Of a DNA stretch of 64,000 bases, positions 42,159 through 53,335 are shown one piece after another. Made by a program: the position numbers and the translations under genes. Each line of letters begins with the position of its first letter. Within the stretch, counting starts at the first letter, position 1. The notes under the pieces were generated by a model. It had not been told where the DNA came from. It searched no databases and was given only the letters and a program-made list of their open reading frames with translations. The DNA is from Croceibacterium salegens (GTDB taxonomy: Bacteria; Pseudomonadota; Alphaproteobacteria; Sphingomonadales; Sphingomonadaceae), in NCBI RefSeq assembly GCF_009827435.1, contig NZ_WTYM01000046.1:38306-102305 (forward strand), in the 5' to 3' direction.

Positions 42159-42758
42159 TCAGGCCTTGTGGCTGGCCAGTCGCTCGATCCGACGATCCGG
42201 CACGACCCAGACGGCGGCGACCAGCGCGTAGAGCACGAAGCCGAGCCACGGGTTGACCAGCCATGCCGCGGCAATGCCGAGCAGGTAGGCCGGCGGCGAG
42301 AGCTTGCCCTTGAGATCGCGCCCGACCGCCTGCGCGAGCACGCCGTCCGCCCCTTGCCTGGCGATGATTCGGCGTTCGAGGATGTAATAGGCGATCCCGC
42401 ACATCAGCAAGTCGATGCCGTAGACCACGGTGGGCCAGGTATCGAAGTGGTTTTCGCCCATCCACCCGGTGGAAAAGGGCAGCAGAGACAGCCAGAACAG
42501 CAGGTGCAGGTTGGCCCACAGGATGCTGCCGCTGACGGTCTTCGTCACGTGCAGCATGTGGTGGTGGTTGTTCCAGTAGATGCCGATGTAGAGAAAGCTG
42601 AGGACGTAGCTGACGAACTGCGGCCACAGCGCAGCGAGCGCCGCCGGAGTCGCTTCGTGGGGGACTTTCAGTTCGAGCACCATGATGGTGATGATGATCG
42701 CCAGCACCCCGTCGCTGAATGCTTCGAGCCGGGCGGTGGTCATCGAGCTTTCGGCCAT
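42159..42758 (-). CDS. TMEM175-family (DUF1211) membrane protein
   Basis: A 199-residue inner-membrane protein with the FSDGVLAIIITIMVLEL first helix that marks TMEM175-type proteins, and an NHHHMLHV segment after helix 2. About five hydrophobic helices are visible. Bacterial members form K+-selective channels. The gene overlaps the preceding methyltransferase stop by one base. Confidence 0.9.
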   Translation of the reverse strand: MAESSMTTARLEAFSDGVLAIIITIMVLELKVPHEATPAALAALWPQFVSYVLSFLYIGIYWNNHHHMLHVTKTVSGSILWANLHLLFWLSLLPFSTGWMGENHFDTWPTVVYGIDLLMCGIAYYILERRIIARQGADGVLAQAVGRDLKGKLSPPAYLLGIAAAWLVNPWLGFVLYALVAAVWVVPDRRIERLASHKA

Positions 42759-43651
42759 CAGGCGCTCCAGCGGGCGAATATGGCTGTCGGGAGGAGACGT
42801 CCGCCCTGCCCCTCTTCGCGCACCGCAAGGTCGCCGTGCTCGATCATGCCCGGCAGTCCGGCGAAGTGTTCGGCCAGAAGGCCGCCGAGCGCAAGGCTGC
42901 TCATCCGCACGGCATAGACGGTGAGGAACATAAAGCGGCTGTCAGCATCGAGCAACTGGCGGCAGTCGGCGATAAGGCCCGGAAGGCCTTCCTCCAGCCG
43001 CCACGTCTCGTTGTTGGGGCCGCGGCCGAACTTCGGCGGGTCGAGGATGATGCCGTCGTAGCGCTTTCCGCGCCGCACTTCGCGCGCGGTGAACTTGGCG
43101 GCATCGTCGACCAGCCAGCGCACCGGGCGGTCCTCCATGCCCGAAAGCGCCGCGTTCTCGCGCGCCTGCGCGACCGACTTCTTAGAGGCGTCGACGTGGG
43201 TGACCGGCCCGCACTCGCTCAGCGCCAGCGTGCCGACACCGGTGTAGCCGAACAGGTTGAGCGTCTGCGCGTCGGACGTTCCCGCAAGCTTCCCGCGCAT
43301 CCAGTCCCACACCGGCGCCATATCCGGAAAGAAGCCGAGGTGGCGGAATGGCGTGTTCTGCGCGGTGAAGCGGACCGGTCCCCCTTCCTTTGGCCAAGCC
43401 AGCGGCCAGCCATCGGGCACCGCATTCTCGAACTGCCAGCGCCCGCCGCCGTCCTCGTCGCTGCCGGGGATGAATTCGCCGTCGGCCTGCCACTCGGCCA
43501 ACAACGGAGTCCACATCGCCTGCGGTTCGGGACGGATGAAGCGATAGGGGCCGAAGCGTTCGAGCTTGCGGCCGCTGCCGGAGTCGACAAGGCCGTAGTC
43601 GGCCCAGCCCTCTCCGGCCATGATCAGGGACTGTTCGACCAGCCCGGCCAT
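42758..43651 (-). CDS. Class I SAM-dependent methyltransferase (RlmI/RlmK-type)
   Basis: A 297-residue methyltransferase. The SAM-binding motif I is in TLNLFGYTGVGTLALSECG. Motif IV is YDGIILDPPKFGRG (DPPK), typical of 23S rRNA cytosine-5/guanine methyltransferases of the RlmI and RlmK group. The N-terminal PUA domain of RlmI is absent, so the target is uncertain. It overlaps thrC and the TMEM175 gene by one base each, forming one leftward unit. Confidence 0.85.
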   Translation of the reverse strand: MAGLVEQSLIMAGEGWADYGLVDSGSGRKLERFGPYRFIRPEPQAMWTPLLAEWQADGEFIPGSDEDGGGRWQFENAVPDGWPLAWPKEGGPVRFTAQNTPFRHLGFFPDMAPVWDWMRGKLAGTSDAQTLNLFGYTGVGTLALSECGPVTHVDASKKSVAQARENAALSGMEDRPVRWLVDDAAKFTAREVRRGKRYDGIILDPPKFGRGPNNETWRLEEGLPGLIADCRQLLDADSRFMFLTVYAVRMSSLALGGLLAEHFAGLPGMIEHGDLAVREEGQGGRLLPTAIFARWSA

Positions 43652-45054
43652 CAGCGGCTGGGCGCCGCGTGCTCCGCGACGTAAGCGGCGATCGCGTCGT
43701 AGTCGCCAGGCAGTTCGACATAGGCCTCGTCGCGTTCGAACAGATCGCCGACGCGGGTCGGCAGCGTGGGCCGCTTGCCGGTCGCGCGTTCAACCGCGTC
43801 GCGGAACTTGGCCGGGTGCGCGGTGGCGAGCGTGACGACGGGAACGCCGGCGGGCAGGTCCGCCTCGCGCGCGGCGTGGAGGCCGATCGCGGTGTGCGGG
43901 TCGATCACCTCGCCGTCGCAGCTTTCCCAGGCCCAGCGCATCGCCCGCGCCATCTCGTCGGCGTCGGCACGAGCGCTGGTGAACAGCGCCGCGGCGCCTT
44001 CGCGCTGGGCGTTGGTCAGGCGCATCGCCTTCTCGGCCTCGAAACCGCGCATTTGCTCCGCCAGCGCAGCGCCGTCGCGGCCGCCGACGTCGAACAGCAG
44101 GCGCTCGAAGTTGGACGAGACCTGGATGTCCATGCTCGGCGCGGCAGTGGGGGTCACGATTCCGGCCGAATAGTCGCCGTGCGCCAGCGCGCGATGGAGG
44201 ATGTCGTTGACGTTGGTGGCGACGATCAGCCGCTCGATCGGCAGTCCCATTCGCGCTGCCACATGGCCCGCAAAGACGTCACCGAAATTACCGGTTGGCA
44301 CGCTGAATGCGACCTTGCGCTCCGGAGCGCCGAGCTGGAGGGCGGCACCGAAATAGTAGACCACCTGCGCCATCAGTCGGGCCCAGTTGATCGAGTTGAC
44401 CGCGCTGATGCGGAATCGCCCGGTCATCGCGGTATCGCCAAACATCCGCTTCACCATTGCCTGGGCGTCGTCGAAGCTGCCATCGATGGCGATGTTGTAG
44501 ACATTGGGCGCCTTGACCGTGGTCATCTGCCGGCGCTGCACGTCGCTCACTCGTCCCTTGGGGTGGAGCATGAAGATGTCGATCCGCTCGCGCCCGGCAA
44601 CGGCGTTGATCGCCGCGCTGCCGGTATCGCCGCTGGTCGCGCCGACGATGGTCAGGCGCTCGTCGCGGCGGGACAGGAATTCCTCGAACAGCAGGCCGAG
44701 CAGCTGCAGCGCCACGTCCTTGAACGCCAGCGTCGGGCCGTGGAAGAGTTCGAGCAGCCAGTTCCGCTCGTCGAGCTGGACCAGCGGGGTAACGGCGGCG
44801 TGGGCGAAGCGGCCATAGGCCTGCTGGCACAGCTCAAGCAGGCGCTCAGGCGTAAGCGCATGGCCGACGAAAGGCTGCATCACCGTCGCCGCGAGTTCCG
44901 CATAGGGCAACCCGCGCATCGCGGCAATCTCTTCAGGGGTGAAGGTCGGCCACTCGGCGGGGACGTAGAGGCCGCCGTCGCTCGCCAGCCCGGCCAGCGT
45001 CGCACCTTCGAAATCGAGCGCCGGAGCGCTTCCGCGGGTCGAGACATATTGCAT
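43651..45054 (-). CDS. thrC: Threonine synthase
   Basis: PLP-dependent conversion of O-phosphohomoserine to threonine. From the ATG at 45054 the protein has 467 residues. The N terminus is MQYVSTRGSAPALDFEGATL, the PLP lysine is Lys112 in GPTLAFKDVALQLLG, and the phosphate loop and C-terminal domain follow. An open frame upstream to 45132 is not conserved. It heads the thrC-methyltransferase-TMEM175 unit. Confidence 0.95.
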   Translation of the reverse strand: MQYVSTRGSAPALDFEGATLAGLASDGGLYVPAEWPTFTPEEIAAMRGLPYAELAATVMQPFVGHALTPERLLELCQQAYGRFAHAAVTPLVQLDERNWLLELFHGPTLAFKDVALQLLGLLFEEFLSRRDERLTIVGATSGDTGSAAINAVAGRERIDIFMLHPKGRVSDVQRRQMTTVKAPNVYNIAIDGSFDDAQAMVKRMFGDTAMTGRFRISAVNSINWARLMAQVVYYFGAALQLGAPERKVAFSVPTGNFGDVFAGHVAARMGLPIERLIVATNVNDILHRALAHGDYSAGIVTPTAAPSMDIQVSSNFERLLFDVGGRDGAALAEQMRGFEAEKAMRLTNAQREGAAALFTSARADADEMARAMRWAWESCDGEVIDPHTAIGLHAAREADLPAGVPVVTLATAHPAKFRDAVERATGKRPTLPTRVGDLFERDEAYVELPGDYDAIAAYVAEHAAPSR

Positions 45055-45186
45055 CGCAATGGCGGTTAGCGGCGCAGGGTGCGGCGGGCAAGCAAAGGCG
45101 GCTTGGGGAGCCCAAACCTCCGTTGGTTCCAACCTTGTAGTGGCCTGGTTGCGATCTTATTCGACATTTCCTGAAGGAGTAGCGTG

Positions 45187-45675
45187 ATGGACCTCAAGTT
45201 TCGCGTGTTCGCCAACATCTCGAAGCCAGTGCACGAAGTGTTCGAGGCGGTCGCCGACCCGACCAAACTGTCCTGCTATTTCACTACCGGCGGGGCGCAA
45301 GGCCGCCTGGAAGAAGGCGCAACGGTCACCTGGGACTTCCACGACTTTCCCGGCGCCTTCCCGGTCCACGTGATCGAGGTGGTCCCCGGCGAGAGGATCG
45401 TCCTCCAGTGGCAGGCCCACAAAGGCGAACCGACCGACCTCGAGGGTGGCGGCATGGAAGACGTTGACTACAACACCACCGTGACCATGGCCTTCAGGCC
45501 GGTCGAAAACGATTCGGAGCGAACGCTGGTCGAAATCTTCGAGGAAGGCTGGCGGGAAACCCAGGGTGCCCTCAACGCGAGCTACGGCAACTGCATGGGC
45601 TGGAGCCAGATGGTCTCGGCGCTCAAGGTCTGGCTCGAACACGGCATCATTTTGCGGGAAAAGATGTATAAATAG
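45187..45675 (+). CDS. AHSA1/SRPBCC-family protein
   Basis: A 162-residue SRPBCC (START/Bet v1-like) protein of the AHSA1 group. It starts MDLKFRVFANISKPVHEVFEAVADPTKL and has GARL-like sheet segments and the C-terminal NCMGWSQMVSALKVWLEHG helix. GAAGGAG precedes the ATG. These proteins bind hydrophobic ligands; some resemble eukaryotic Hsp90 activator Aha1. It lies with the next gene between thrC and SURF1. Confidence 0.9.
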   Translation: MDLKFRVFANISKPVHEVFEAVADPTKLSCYFTTGGAQGRLEEGATVTWDFHDFPGAFPVHVIEVVPGERIVLQWQAHKGEPTDLEGGGMEDVDYNTTVTMAFRPVENDSERTLVEIFEEGWRETQGALNASYGNCMGWSQMVSALKVWLEHGIILREKMYK

Positions 45676-45713
45676 GTCGAAACGAGGAAGTCACTGTCAG
45701 GAGGAGACTTGCT

Positions 45714-46157
45714 GTGGATTCAGCAGACGCAATCGGTTCGACCAAGCCCAAGGCGCCCTGGCATCTCTGGGCCGTCGGAATACTTTCGCTGCTTTGGTAC
45801 CTCGCTGGCGCCTACACCATCTTCCAGGCGCAATACGGTACGCTGCCGGGCTTGGATGCGGACGAGATCGCCTATTACGCCGCCAAGCCGGTGTTCCTCG
45901 AATGGCTGTCAAACATTTCGCTGCTGATGGGCATCGCCGGTTCGGTCTCGTTGCTGCAGCGGCGCAAGGCCGCCCGCCCGCTGTTCATGATGCTGGTGGT
46001 CGTTACTCTCGCCGCAAACGGGATCGAAATCGGAAATGGCACATCGCGCGCACTGGCGAATCAGGGAGCGATGATCGCGACGATCGTCATCGAGGTGATC
46101 GCGATATTCAACTGGCTCCACGCTCGATCGCTCGAACGCAAGGGTGTCCTCGCCTAG
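45714..46157 (+). CDS. Small integral membrane protein of unknown function
   Basis: A 147-residue protein from a GTG start with four hydrophobic segments (about 18-38, 65-82, 90-106 and 115-134). The loop between the first two is GTLPGLDADEIAYYAAKP. No family is recognised with certainty. It follows the AHSA1 gene by 38 bases in the same direction and is probably cotranscribed. It overlaps the convergent SURF1 end by 4 bases. Confidence 0.8.
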   Translation: MDSADAIGSTKPKAPWHLWAVGILSLLWYLAGAYTIFQAQYGTLPGLDADEIAYYAAKPVFLEWLSNISLLMGIAGSVSLLQRRKAARPLFMMLVVVTLAANGIEIGNGTSRALANQGAMIATIVIEVIAIFNWLHARSLERKGVLA

Positions 46158-46756
46158 CCGCCGCGCCACTTCCTGCGCAGCGCCAGCGCGTAGATGACGA
46201 GCGCGGTCAACGCGAACAGGAACCACTGCACGGCATAGGCGAGGTGGTTGTTGGAAATGTCGTTGGGGTCAGGTTCGGCACTGGCAGCGAGTCCACCCAA
46301 AGGCGGATCGGCGACTAGCCGCATGAAACCTTCCGAATAGGGCGCGATCCGCCCGCTGACGGGTCCGCCGGTCCAGTCGGGCGGCGTCGGTCCTGGCGAC
46401 CAGCCAGCCTGCACGTAAGCGGTGCGATCCTCCCCCGGCGAGCCGCGGTCAATCCCGCACAGGATAATATGGACGTAGCCGGACCGGCCCTCGCTGCTGC
46501 GCCCCGCGATCGAGCGCCAGTCACTCCCGGTGAAGGCGCATTCGATGGTGCTGCGACGATAGAGGGCAGCATCGGCGGCGGCCTGGCTGGCGACGGGATA
46601 TTCCACCGGCGCCGGATCGGCGCTCGCAGCAGAATAGTGCGCCAGCAGTGTCTCCTTCCAGTGCAGACGCTGCAACTGCCACACCCCGAGCGCGACCATC
46701 GTCGCGACGGCGAGCAGCACGACCACGGTGGCGACGACCGGCACCTTGCGCTCCAT
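46154..46756 (-). CDS. SURF1-family cytochrome oxidase assembly protein
   Basis: A 200-residue membrane protein with N- and C-terminal membrane helices and a periplasmic loop. It contains LGVWQLQRLHWKETLL and VQAGWSPGPTPPDW, and ends with the NNHLAYAVQWFLFALTALVIYALALRRKW helix, all typical of SURF1. It aids haem a insertion into subunit I. The ATG at 46756 overlaps the DUF983 stop. Confidence 0.93.
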   Translation of the reverse strand: MERKVPVVATVVVLLAVATMVALGVWQLQRLHWKETLLAHYSAASADPAPVEYPVASQAAADAALYRRSTIECAFTGSDWRSIAGRSSEGRSGYVHIILCGIDRGSPGEDRTAYVQAGWSPGPTPPDWTGGPVSGRIAPYSEGFMRLVADPPLGGLAASAEPDPNDISNNHLAYAVQWFLFALTALVIYALALRRKWRGG

Positions 46757-47127
46757 CAGCGCTGCTCCCCGCCGCGATGGTATTCGGAGTAGAGCAGCGC
46801 CGCCTTGGCCACGCGCAGGCCCCAGATCGTGCCCGCCACTGTCAGCGGTGCCCAAAGCATGACGTGCAGCCACCATGGCGGGTCGAACGACAGTTCCAAC
46901 CAGATTGCGAGGCCGGTGACCAGCGCGCCGATGATCAGGATGAGGAAAGCCGCCGGCCCGTCACCAACATTGAACTTCTGGAAGTCGAGCCCACAGGCGC
47001 GGCAGGTCGGGGCGAAGGCGGTCAGCCTGCCGAACAGCGTCTTCGCGCCGCACTTCGGGCACAAACCGAAAAGGGCAGCATGGCCGATGCCCTGCTGCCC
47101 CTTCGTTGCTTCAGGCGTATCCGCCAT
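46756..47127 (-). CDS. DUF983 family membrane protein
   Basis: A 123-residue protein with two CxxC pairs (CPKCGAKTLFG, CRACGLDFQKFNVGDGPA) and two membrane helices, the DUF983 pattern seen between ctaE and SURF1 in alphaproteobacterial cytochrome oxidase clusters. Its exact role is unknown. It overlaps SURF1 by one base. Confidence 0.93.
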   Translation of the reverse strand: MADTPEATKGQQGIGHAALFGLCPKCGAKTLFGRLTAFAPTCRACGLDFQKFNVGDGPAAFLILIIGALVTGLAIWLELSFDPPWWLHVMLWAPLTVAGTIWGLRVAKAALLYSEYHRGGEQR

Positions 47128-47130
47128 GGA

Positions 47131-47955
47131 TCAGCCGTGAATCGGCGCGCCCCAACCGCCCCAGACGTAGACCACCACGAACAGGAACAGCCACACGACG
47201 TCGACGAAGTGCCAGTACCAGGCCGCCGCTTCGAAGCCGAAGTGCTGCTCGGGCGTGAAGTGGCCCTTGTAGGTGCGCACCAGGCAGACAATCAGGAAGA
47301 TCGTGCCGACCAGCACGTGGAAGCCGTGGAACCCGGTCGCCATGTAGAATGCCGAACCGTAGGTGTTGCCGCCGAAGCCGAACGGGGCGTTGGCGTATTC
47401 GTAGGCCTGGATGCTGGTGAACAGCACGCCGAGCGCGATCGTCAGCCACAGGCCCTTCTTCAGCCCGTCGCGGTCGCCGTGGATCAGGCAGTGGTGCGCC
47501 CAGGTCACGGTGGTGCCCGAGCACAGCAGGATCAGCGTGTTGAGCAGCGGCAGGTCGAAGGGGTTCATCACCGCCTCGATCGCCTTGGGCGGGAACTGCC
47601 CGCCGACCACCTCGGAAAGCTCCGAGGGGAACAGCGCGAAGTCGAACCAGCTCCAGAACCAGCCGACGAAGAACATCACTTCCGAAGCGATGAACAGGAT
47701 CATGCCGTAGCGCAGGTGCAGCTGCACAACCGGCGTGTGATCGCCCGCCTGCGCTTCCTTCACGATGTTGGAGAACCAGCTGAAGAAGGTGGCGATCAGG
47801 CCGGCGACGCCGAGGCCCAGGACCAGCCAGTGGTTCGGCATGTCGTGCATGTACAGCACCATGCCGCTGGTGAAGGTCAGCGCCGAAATCGAGCCGATCA
47901 GCGGCCAGATGTCGGGTGGCAGGATATGATAGTCGTGGTTCTTGGCGCCGGCCAT
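47131..47955 (-). CDS. ctaE: Cytochrome c oxidase subunit III
   Basis: Subunit III of the aa3-type oxidase. From the ATG at 47955 (AGGAAG upstream) it has 274 residues and about seven helices. Conserved segments include YHILPPDIWPLIGSISALT, ASEVMFFVGWFWSWFDFAL, HHCLIHGDRDG and FHGFHVLVGTIFLIVCL. It is part of the leftward cta cluster after ctaG. Confidence 0.97.
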   Translation of the reverse strand: MAGAKNHDYHILPPDIWPLIGSISALTFTSGMVLYMHDMPNHWLVLGLGVAGLIATFFSWFSNIVKEAQAGDHTPVVQLHLRYGMILFIASEVMFFVGWFWSWFDFALFPSELSEVVGGQFPPKAIEAVMNPFDLPLLNTLILLCSGTTVTWAHHCLIHGDRDGLKKGLWLTIALGVLFTSIQAYEYANAPFGFGGNTYGSAFYMATGFHGFHVLVGTIFLIVCLVRTYKGHFTPEQHFGFEAAAWYWHFVDVVWLFLFVVVYVWGGWGAPIHG

Positions 47956-48019
47956 GATGATCGCTTCCTGATGGATGTTTGCCGAGCCCTTAATGGCCCC
48001 GGTCGGTTGGCTCAAGTGC

Positions 48020-48592
48020 TTAAGACGGCTGATCGACCGCCTTGTGGAATGTGTAGCTGAGAGTGATTTGTTCGACCCCGTCCATGTTGGGATCGTTCAA
48101 CGCCGCGGGATCGATGTAATAGATCACAGGCATGCGCACTTCCTGCCCCGGACGGAGAGTCTGCTCAGTGAAGCAGAAGCACTGGATCTTGTTGAAATAG
48201 CGTCCCGCCTGCTCAGGCTCGACGTTGAAGCTGGCGTTGCCGGTCAGCGGCTTGTCGGAGAGGTTCCTGGCGGTGAAGATGGCAATGTCGCGCTGGCCGA
48301 TGGTGACCGTGTCGGTGACCTGCAGCGGCTTGAACTTCCACGCCAGGTCGGGCGCGGTGTTGGCGTCGAAACGGATAGAGATCTCGCGACCGCCGGCGCT
48401 GCGGGCCATCTCGGCGGCAGTTGCCGCTTGCGCGGCGGTAGCGCGCTGGGTCGTGCCCGCGAAGCCGGTCACCTGGCAAAAGATGCGGTACAGCGGCACT
48501 GCCGCGAAGCCGAGCGCGAGCATCCCGGCGGCGACCAGCGCCATGATCGCGGCGGTGCGGCGGTTGCGGTACTCGATTGCCTGGCTCGCCAT
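48020..48592 (-). CDS. ctaG: Cytochrome c oxidase assembly protein CtaG (Cox11)
   Basis: Copper-delivery protein for the CuB site of subunit I. The 190-residue protein has one N-terminal membrane helix (IMALVAAGMLALGFAAVPLY) followed by YRIFCQVTGF, then the periplasmic domain with the copper motif KIQCFCFTEQTL. It lies between the 40-residue protein and ctaE. Confidence 0.97.
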   Translation of the reverse strand: MASQAIEYRNRRTAAIMALVAAGMLALGFAAVPLYRIFCQVTGFAGTTQRATAAQAATAAEMARSAGGREISIRFDANTAPDLAWKFKPLQVTDTVTIGQRDIAIFTARNLSDKPLTGNASFNVEPEQAGRYFNKIQCFCFTEQTLRPGQEVRMPVIYYIDPAALNDPNMDGVEQITLSYTFHKAVDQPS

Positions 48593-48595
48593 GTC

Positions 48596-48718
48596 TCAGC
48601 CCATCTTTACGAAGGTGATGACGTAGAACAGCACCACGAAGGCCACCAGGACCAGCGCCAGTGCGACGTTACGGCCCTTGCGGGCGCGCTTGAAAGCTTC
48701 TTCCTCTTCGGGGGTCAC
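48596..48718 (-). CDS. Small single-helix membrane protein in the cta cluster
   Basis: Forty residues from a GTG that overlaps ctaB's stop (GTGA): [39 protein letters not shown] (start residue omitted), an acidic/basic head and one membrane helix. Small proteins of this type sit between ctaB and ctaG in related oxidase clusters, where a 'CoxF' name is sometimes used. The role is unknown; assembly or stability of the oxidase is likely from context. It is too short to be found by length filters. Confidence 0.7.
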   Translation of the reverse strand: MTPEEEEAFKRARKGRNVALALVLVAFVVLFYVITFVKMG

Positions 48719-49662
48719 CCGATTGCTCCGAGGTTGCGCAATACGGCGTCGACCACCAGCGCCGCGAACAGGGCGAAAAGGTAGAGCACCGAGTATCCGA
48801 ACAGGCGCTTTTCCGGCTTCATCTTGTCGCCTTCCACCGACTGGCGCAGGCCGACCGGCAGCGCGATGAGGAGGAACGCCACCGACAGCGCCAGCGCGGC
48901 CAGCCCGTAGACCCAGCTCGTTCCGCCGATCGCCCACGGCACCACGCTGACGGCCAACAGCACCACGCTGTAGATCAGTATCTGCCGGCGCGTCTCGGCC
49001 TCGCCCTTGACCACCGGCATCATCGGGATGCCGACCTTGGCGTAATCGGTCTTCACGAACAGCGCGAGCGCCCAGAAGTGCGGCGGGGTCCACACGAAGA
49101 TGATCGTGAACAGCAGGATCGGCATGAGGGTGATCTGGTTCGTCACGGCGATCCACCCGATCAGCGGCGGGAAGGCCCCGGCGGCTCCGCCGATGACGAT
49201 GTTCTGCGGCGTGCGCGGCTTGAGCCAGATGGTATAGACCACGGCATAATAGAGGATCGACAGCGCCAGCACCGCGCCCGCCAGCCAGTTCACCGCCAGC
49301 CCCATCAGCAGAACCGAGAAGACCGAAAGGGCGATACCGAAATCGCGGGCGTTGGAGCGGTCCATCTTGCCCGAGGGCAGCGGCCGCTTGGCGGTGCGCT
49401 TCATCCCGGCGTCGAGATCGGCTTCCCACCACTGGTTGAGCGCCCCCGAGCCGCCAGCGCCGAGCGCGATGCACAGCACCGCGGTGAAGCCGATGACCGG
49501 ATGGATCGTTCCGGGCGCCGCGAGCAGGCCGCACAGCCCGGTGAACACGACCAGGCTCATCACCCGCGGTTTGGTCAGCGCGTAGAAATCGCGCCATTCG
49601 AGCGGTGTGGGGGTGGCGGGAGCGGCAGTCATCGCGGGCTCGTTATACGTCGTCACTGTCAT
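48715..49662 (-). CDS. ctaB: Protohaem IX farnesyltransferase (haem O synthase)
   Basis: Prenyltransferase that makes haem O, the precursor of haem a. From the ATG at 49662 it has 315 residues with about nine helices. The UbiA-family motif N-x3-D-x2-x-D lies in [25 protein letters not shown]; the second Asp motif region is in [15 protein letters not shown]. It is cotranscribed after ctaD. Confidence 0.96.
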   Translation of the reverse strand: MTVTTYNEPAMTAAPATPTPLEWRDFYALTKPRVMSLVVFTGLCGLLAAPGTIHPVIGFTAVLCIALGAGGSGALNQWWEADLDAGMKRTAKRPLPSGKMDRSNARDFGIALSVFSVLLMGLAVNWLAGAVLALSILYYAVVYTIWLKPRTPQNIVIGGAAGAFPPLIGWIAVTNQITLMPILLFTIIFVWTPPHFWALALFVKTDYAKVGIPMMPVVKGEAETRRQILIYSVVLLAVSVVPWAIGGTSWVYGLAALALSVAFLLIALPVGLRQSVEGDKMKPEKRLFGYSVLYLFALFAALVVDAVLRNLGAIG

Positions 49663-49745
49663 GGCTGGAACCCGTTGCGGCGGTAAAGCGAAGGGGCGCG
49701 ACCGTTGCCGGCGCGCCCCTGCTGTGTGTTGTCGGGGCGACGGCC

Positions 49746-51467
<1,722 letters not shown>

Positions 51468-51508
51468 CTTAGCTTACCTTAGATCTATTCTGTCGCGTTC
51501 TGGTCGGT

Positions 51509-52558
51509 TCAGGCGGTCGGAGCCGCTTCGCCGGGGGCAGAGTCGCCCTCGGCAGGCGCAGCTTCGGCGGGTGCCGCTTCGGCCGGAGCCGGAGCCGCCG
51601 CAGCATCACCCTTCACGGTGCCGCCCTGCGAGCGGACCCAGGCTTCGAACTGCGGCCGGGGCAGAGCCTCGACGGCGATCGGCATGTAGCCGTGGCGCGC
51701 GCCGCAAAGCTCGGAGCACTGGCCGTAATAAATGCCCGGCTCCTTGATGAACACCTTCTTCTCGTTCAGCCGCCCGGGGACGCTGTCGAGCTTGAACCAC
51801 AGGCTCGGCACCGCGAACGAGTGGATCACATCGGCTCCGGTGGTCTGGATGCGGATCCATTCGCCGGCCGGGACGACCATGCGGTGATCGACCTCGAGGT
51901 GACCCGGGAAGCCCTTCGCCTTGGCTTCCTCTTCCGGCATCATGTTGGAGATGACCTCGAAGTCGCCATTGTCGGGATAGGTATAGCCCCAGTACCACTG
52001 GTAGCCGGTGACCTTGACCGTCAGCGCGTCTTTCGGCGGAGCCTGGTACTGGTCGCGCAGCAGGATGATTGACGGGACCGCGATGACCACCAGGATGAGC
52101 ACCGGAACGATGGTCCAGATGATCTCGATCAGGGTGTTGTGCGAGGTCTTCGACGGCACTGGGTTGGCCGATTTGCGGAAGCGGACCATCACGTAGAGAA
52201 GCAGGCCCAGCACGAACACGCTGATCACCGCCATGACCCAGATCAGGCCGACGTGCAGCGGCTCGGCGGTGTCGCCGATGATCGAATACTGCTTCTGGAC
52301 GTCCCACCCGCCGTCATGCGGCTGGCCCTTGATCATGTCCGGGCCGAGAGGCGTGTAACCGCTGTCGGCGGCCGGAGCTTCTGCCGGGGCGACGGCCGTG
52401 GAATCGGCGGCAGCCGGTGCGGCGGCAACCGTAGTGGCCGCCGGGGTGGCTTCGGCCGTGGCGGCCAGGGCGCCTTGGGAAACAGTGGAGAGGGACATTG
52501 CCCCGATAAGAATTGCAAGGAAACTCAGTCGCTTGCGGGCAATATCGCCGAGAATCAT
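51509..52558 (-). CDS. ctaC: Cytochrome c oxidase subunit II
   Basis: A 349-residue subunit with signal peptide, an Ala/Pro-rich linker (about 30-70) and two membrane helices. The CuA domain has the motifs GYQWYWGYTYPD and VIHSFAVPSLWFKLD, and CSELCGARHGYMPIAVEA (Cys-x3-Cys-x3-His-x2-Met). The last 45 residues are an Ala/Pro/Glu-rich tail instead of a cytochrome c domain. It is the first gene of the oxidase cluster, divergent from pyrE. Confidence 0.97.
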   Translation of the reverse strand: MILGDIARKRLSFLAILIGAMSLSTVSQGALAATAEATPAATTVAAAPAAADSTAVAPAEAPAADSGYTPLGPDMIKGQPHDGGWDVQKQYSIIGDTAEPLHVGLIWVMAVISVFVLGLLLYVMVRFRKSANPVPSKTSHNTLIEIIWTIVPVLILVVIAVPSIILLRDQYQAPPKDALTVKVTGYQWYWGYTYPDNGDFEVISNMMPEEEAKAKGFPGHLEVDHRMVVPAGEWIRIQTTGADVIHSFAVPSLWFKLDSVPGRLNEKKVFIKEPGIYYGQCSELCGARHGYMPIAVEALPRPQFEAWVRSQGGTVKGDAAAAPAPAEAAPAEAAPAEGDSAPGEAAPTA

Positions 52559-52753
52559 CTGTTTGCCGCTTTCCGTCCAGTAACGTTGCGCGCGTTGGCG
52601 CGATCGCCCCTCAAGGGGCTGGTTTCGCGGGGCCTATACGCGCGCTTGCCCCACGCCTCAAGCGCTTCTAGGGAGATTTTTCGACAGGCTCCGGCCGCGC
52701 CCTCATGGCGCGTGGAGGGGCCCCATGCCTGCCAGGGAAACACCGAAGACACC

Positions 52754-53335
52754 ATGACCGAAGAAGAGGTCCTCGCCGAGTTCCGTGCCTGCCACGCCTT
52801 GCTGGAAGGCCATTTCAAGCTCTCCTCGGGCCGCCATAGCGCTCACTACCTGCAATGCGCCCGCGTGCTGATGAATGCCGAGCGGGCCGGTCGGCTGGCC
52901 CGCGCTCTGGTGCAAAAGATCCCGCGCGAGCTGCGCACGCAGATCGACAAGGTCGTCAGCCCGGCGATGGGCGGACTGATCATCGGCCACGAGATGGGCC
53001 GCACGCTCGAAGTCGACGCCATGTTCGTCGAACGCCCGAGCGGTACCTTCGAATTCCGCCGCGGCTTCGCCCTCAAGGAAGGCGAGAAGGTGCTGATGTG
53101 CGAGGACGTCGTCACCACCGGCCTCTCCGGCCGCGAGGCGATCGAGGCGATCAACGCGGCCGGCGGTGAAGTCATCGCCGCCTGCGCGCTGGTCGACCGT
53201 TCGGCCGGCGAGGTCGACATGGGCGTGCCGTTCTTCCCGCTGGTCGAGATCAACTTCCCGACTTACGCGCCGGGCGAGATGCCCGAGGAACTGGCGGCGC
53301 TTCCCGTCGAGAAGCCCGGGAGCCGCAAGGCTTGA
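52754..53335 (+). CDS. pyrE: Orotate phosphoribosyltransferase
   Basis: De novo pyrimidine synthesis. From the ATG at 52754 it is 193 residues. The PRPP-binding motif is [14 protein letters not shown] near 115-128. The N terminus contains [20 protein letters not shown]. It begins a tight rightward group; the end overlaps pdxJ by 4 bases (TTGA). Confidence 0.96.
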   Translation: MTEEEVLAEFRACHALLEGHFKLSSGRHSAHYLQCARVLMNAERAGRLARALVQKIPRELRTQIDKVVSPAMGGLIIGHEMGRTLEVDAMFVERPSGTFEFRRGFALKEGEKVLMCEDVVTTGLSGREAIEAINAAGGEVIAACALVDRSAGEVDMGVPFFPLVEINFPTYAPGEMPEELAALPVEKPGSRKA

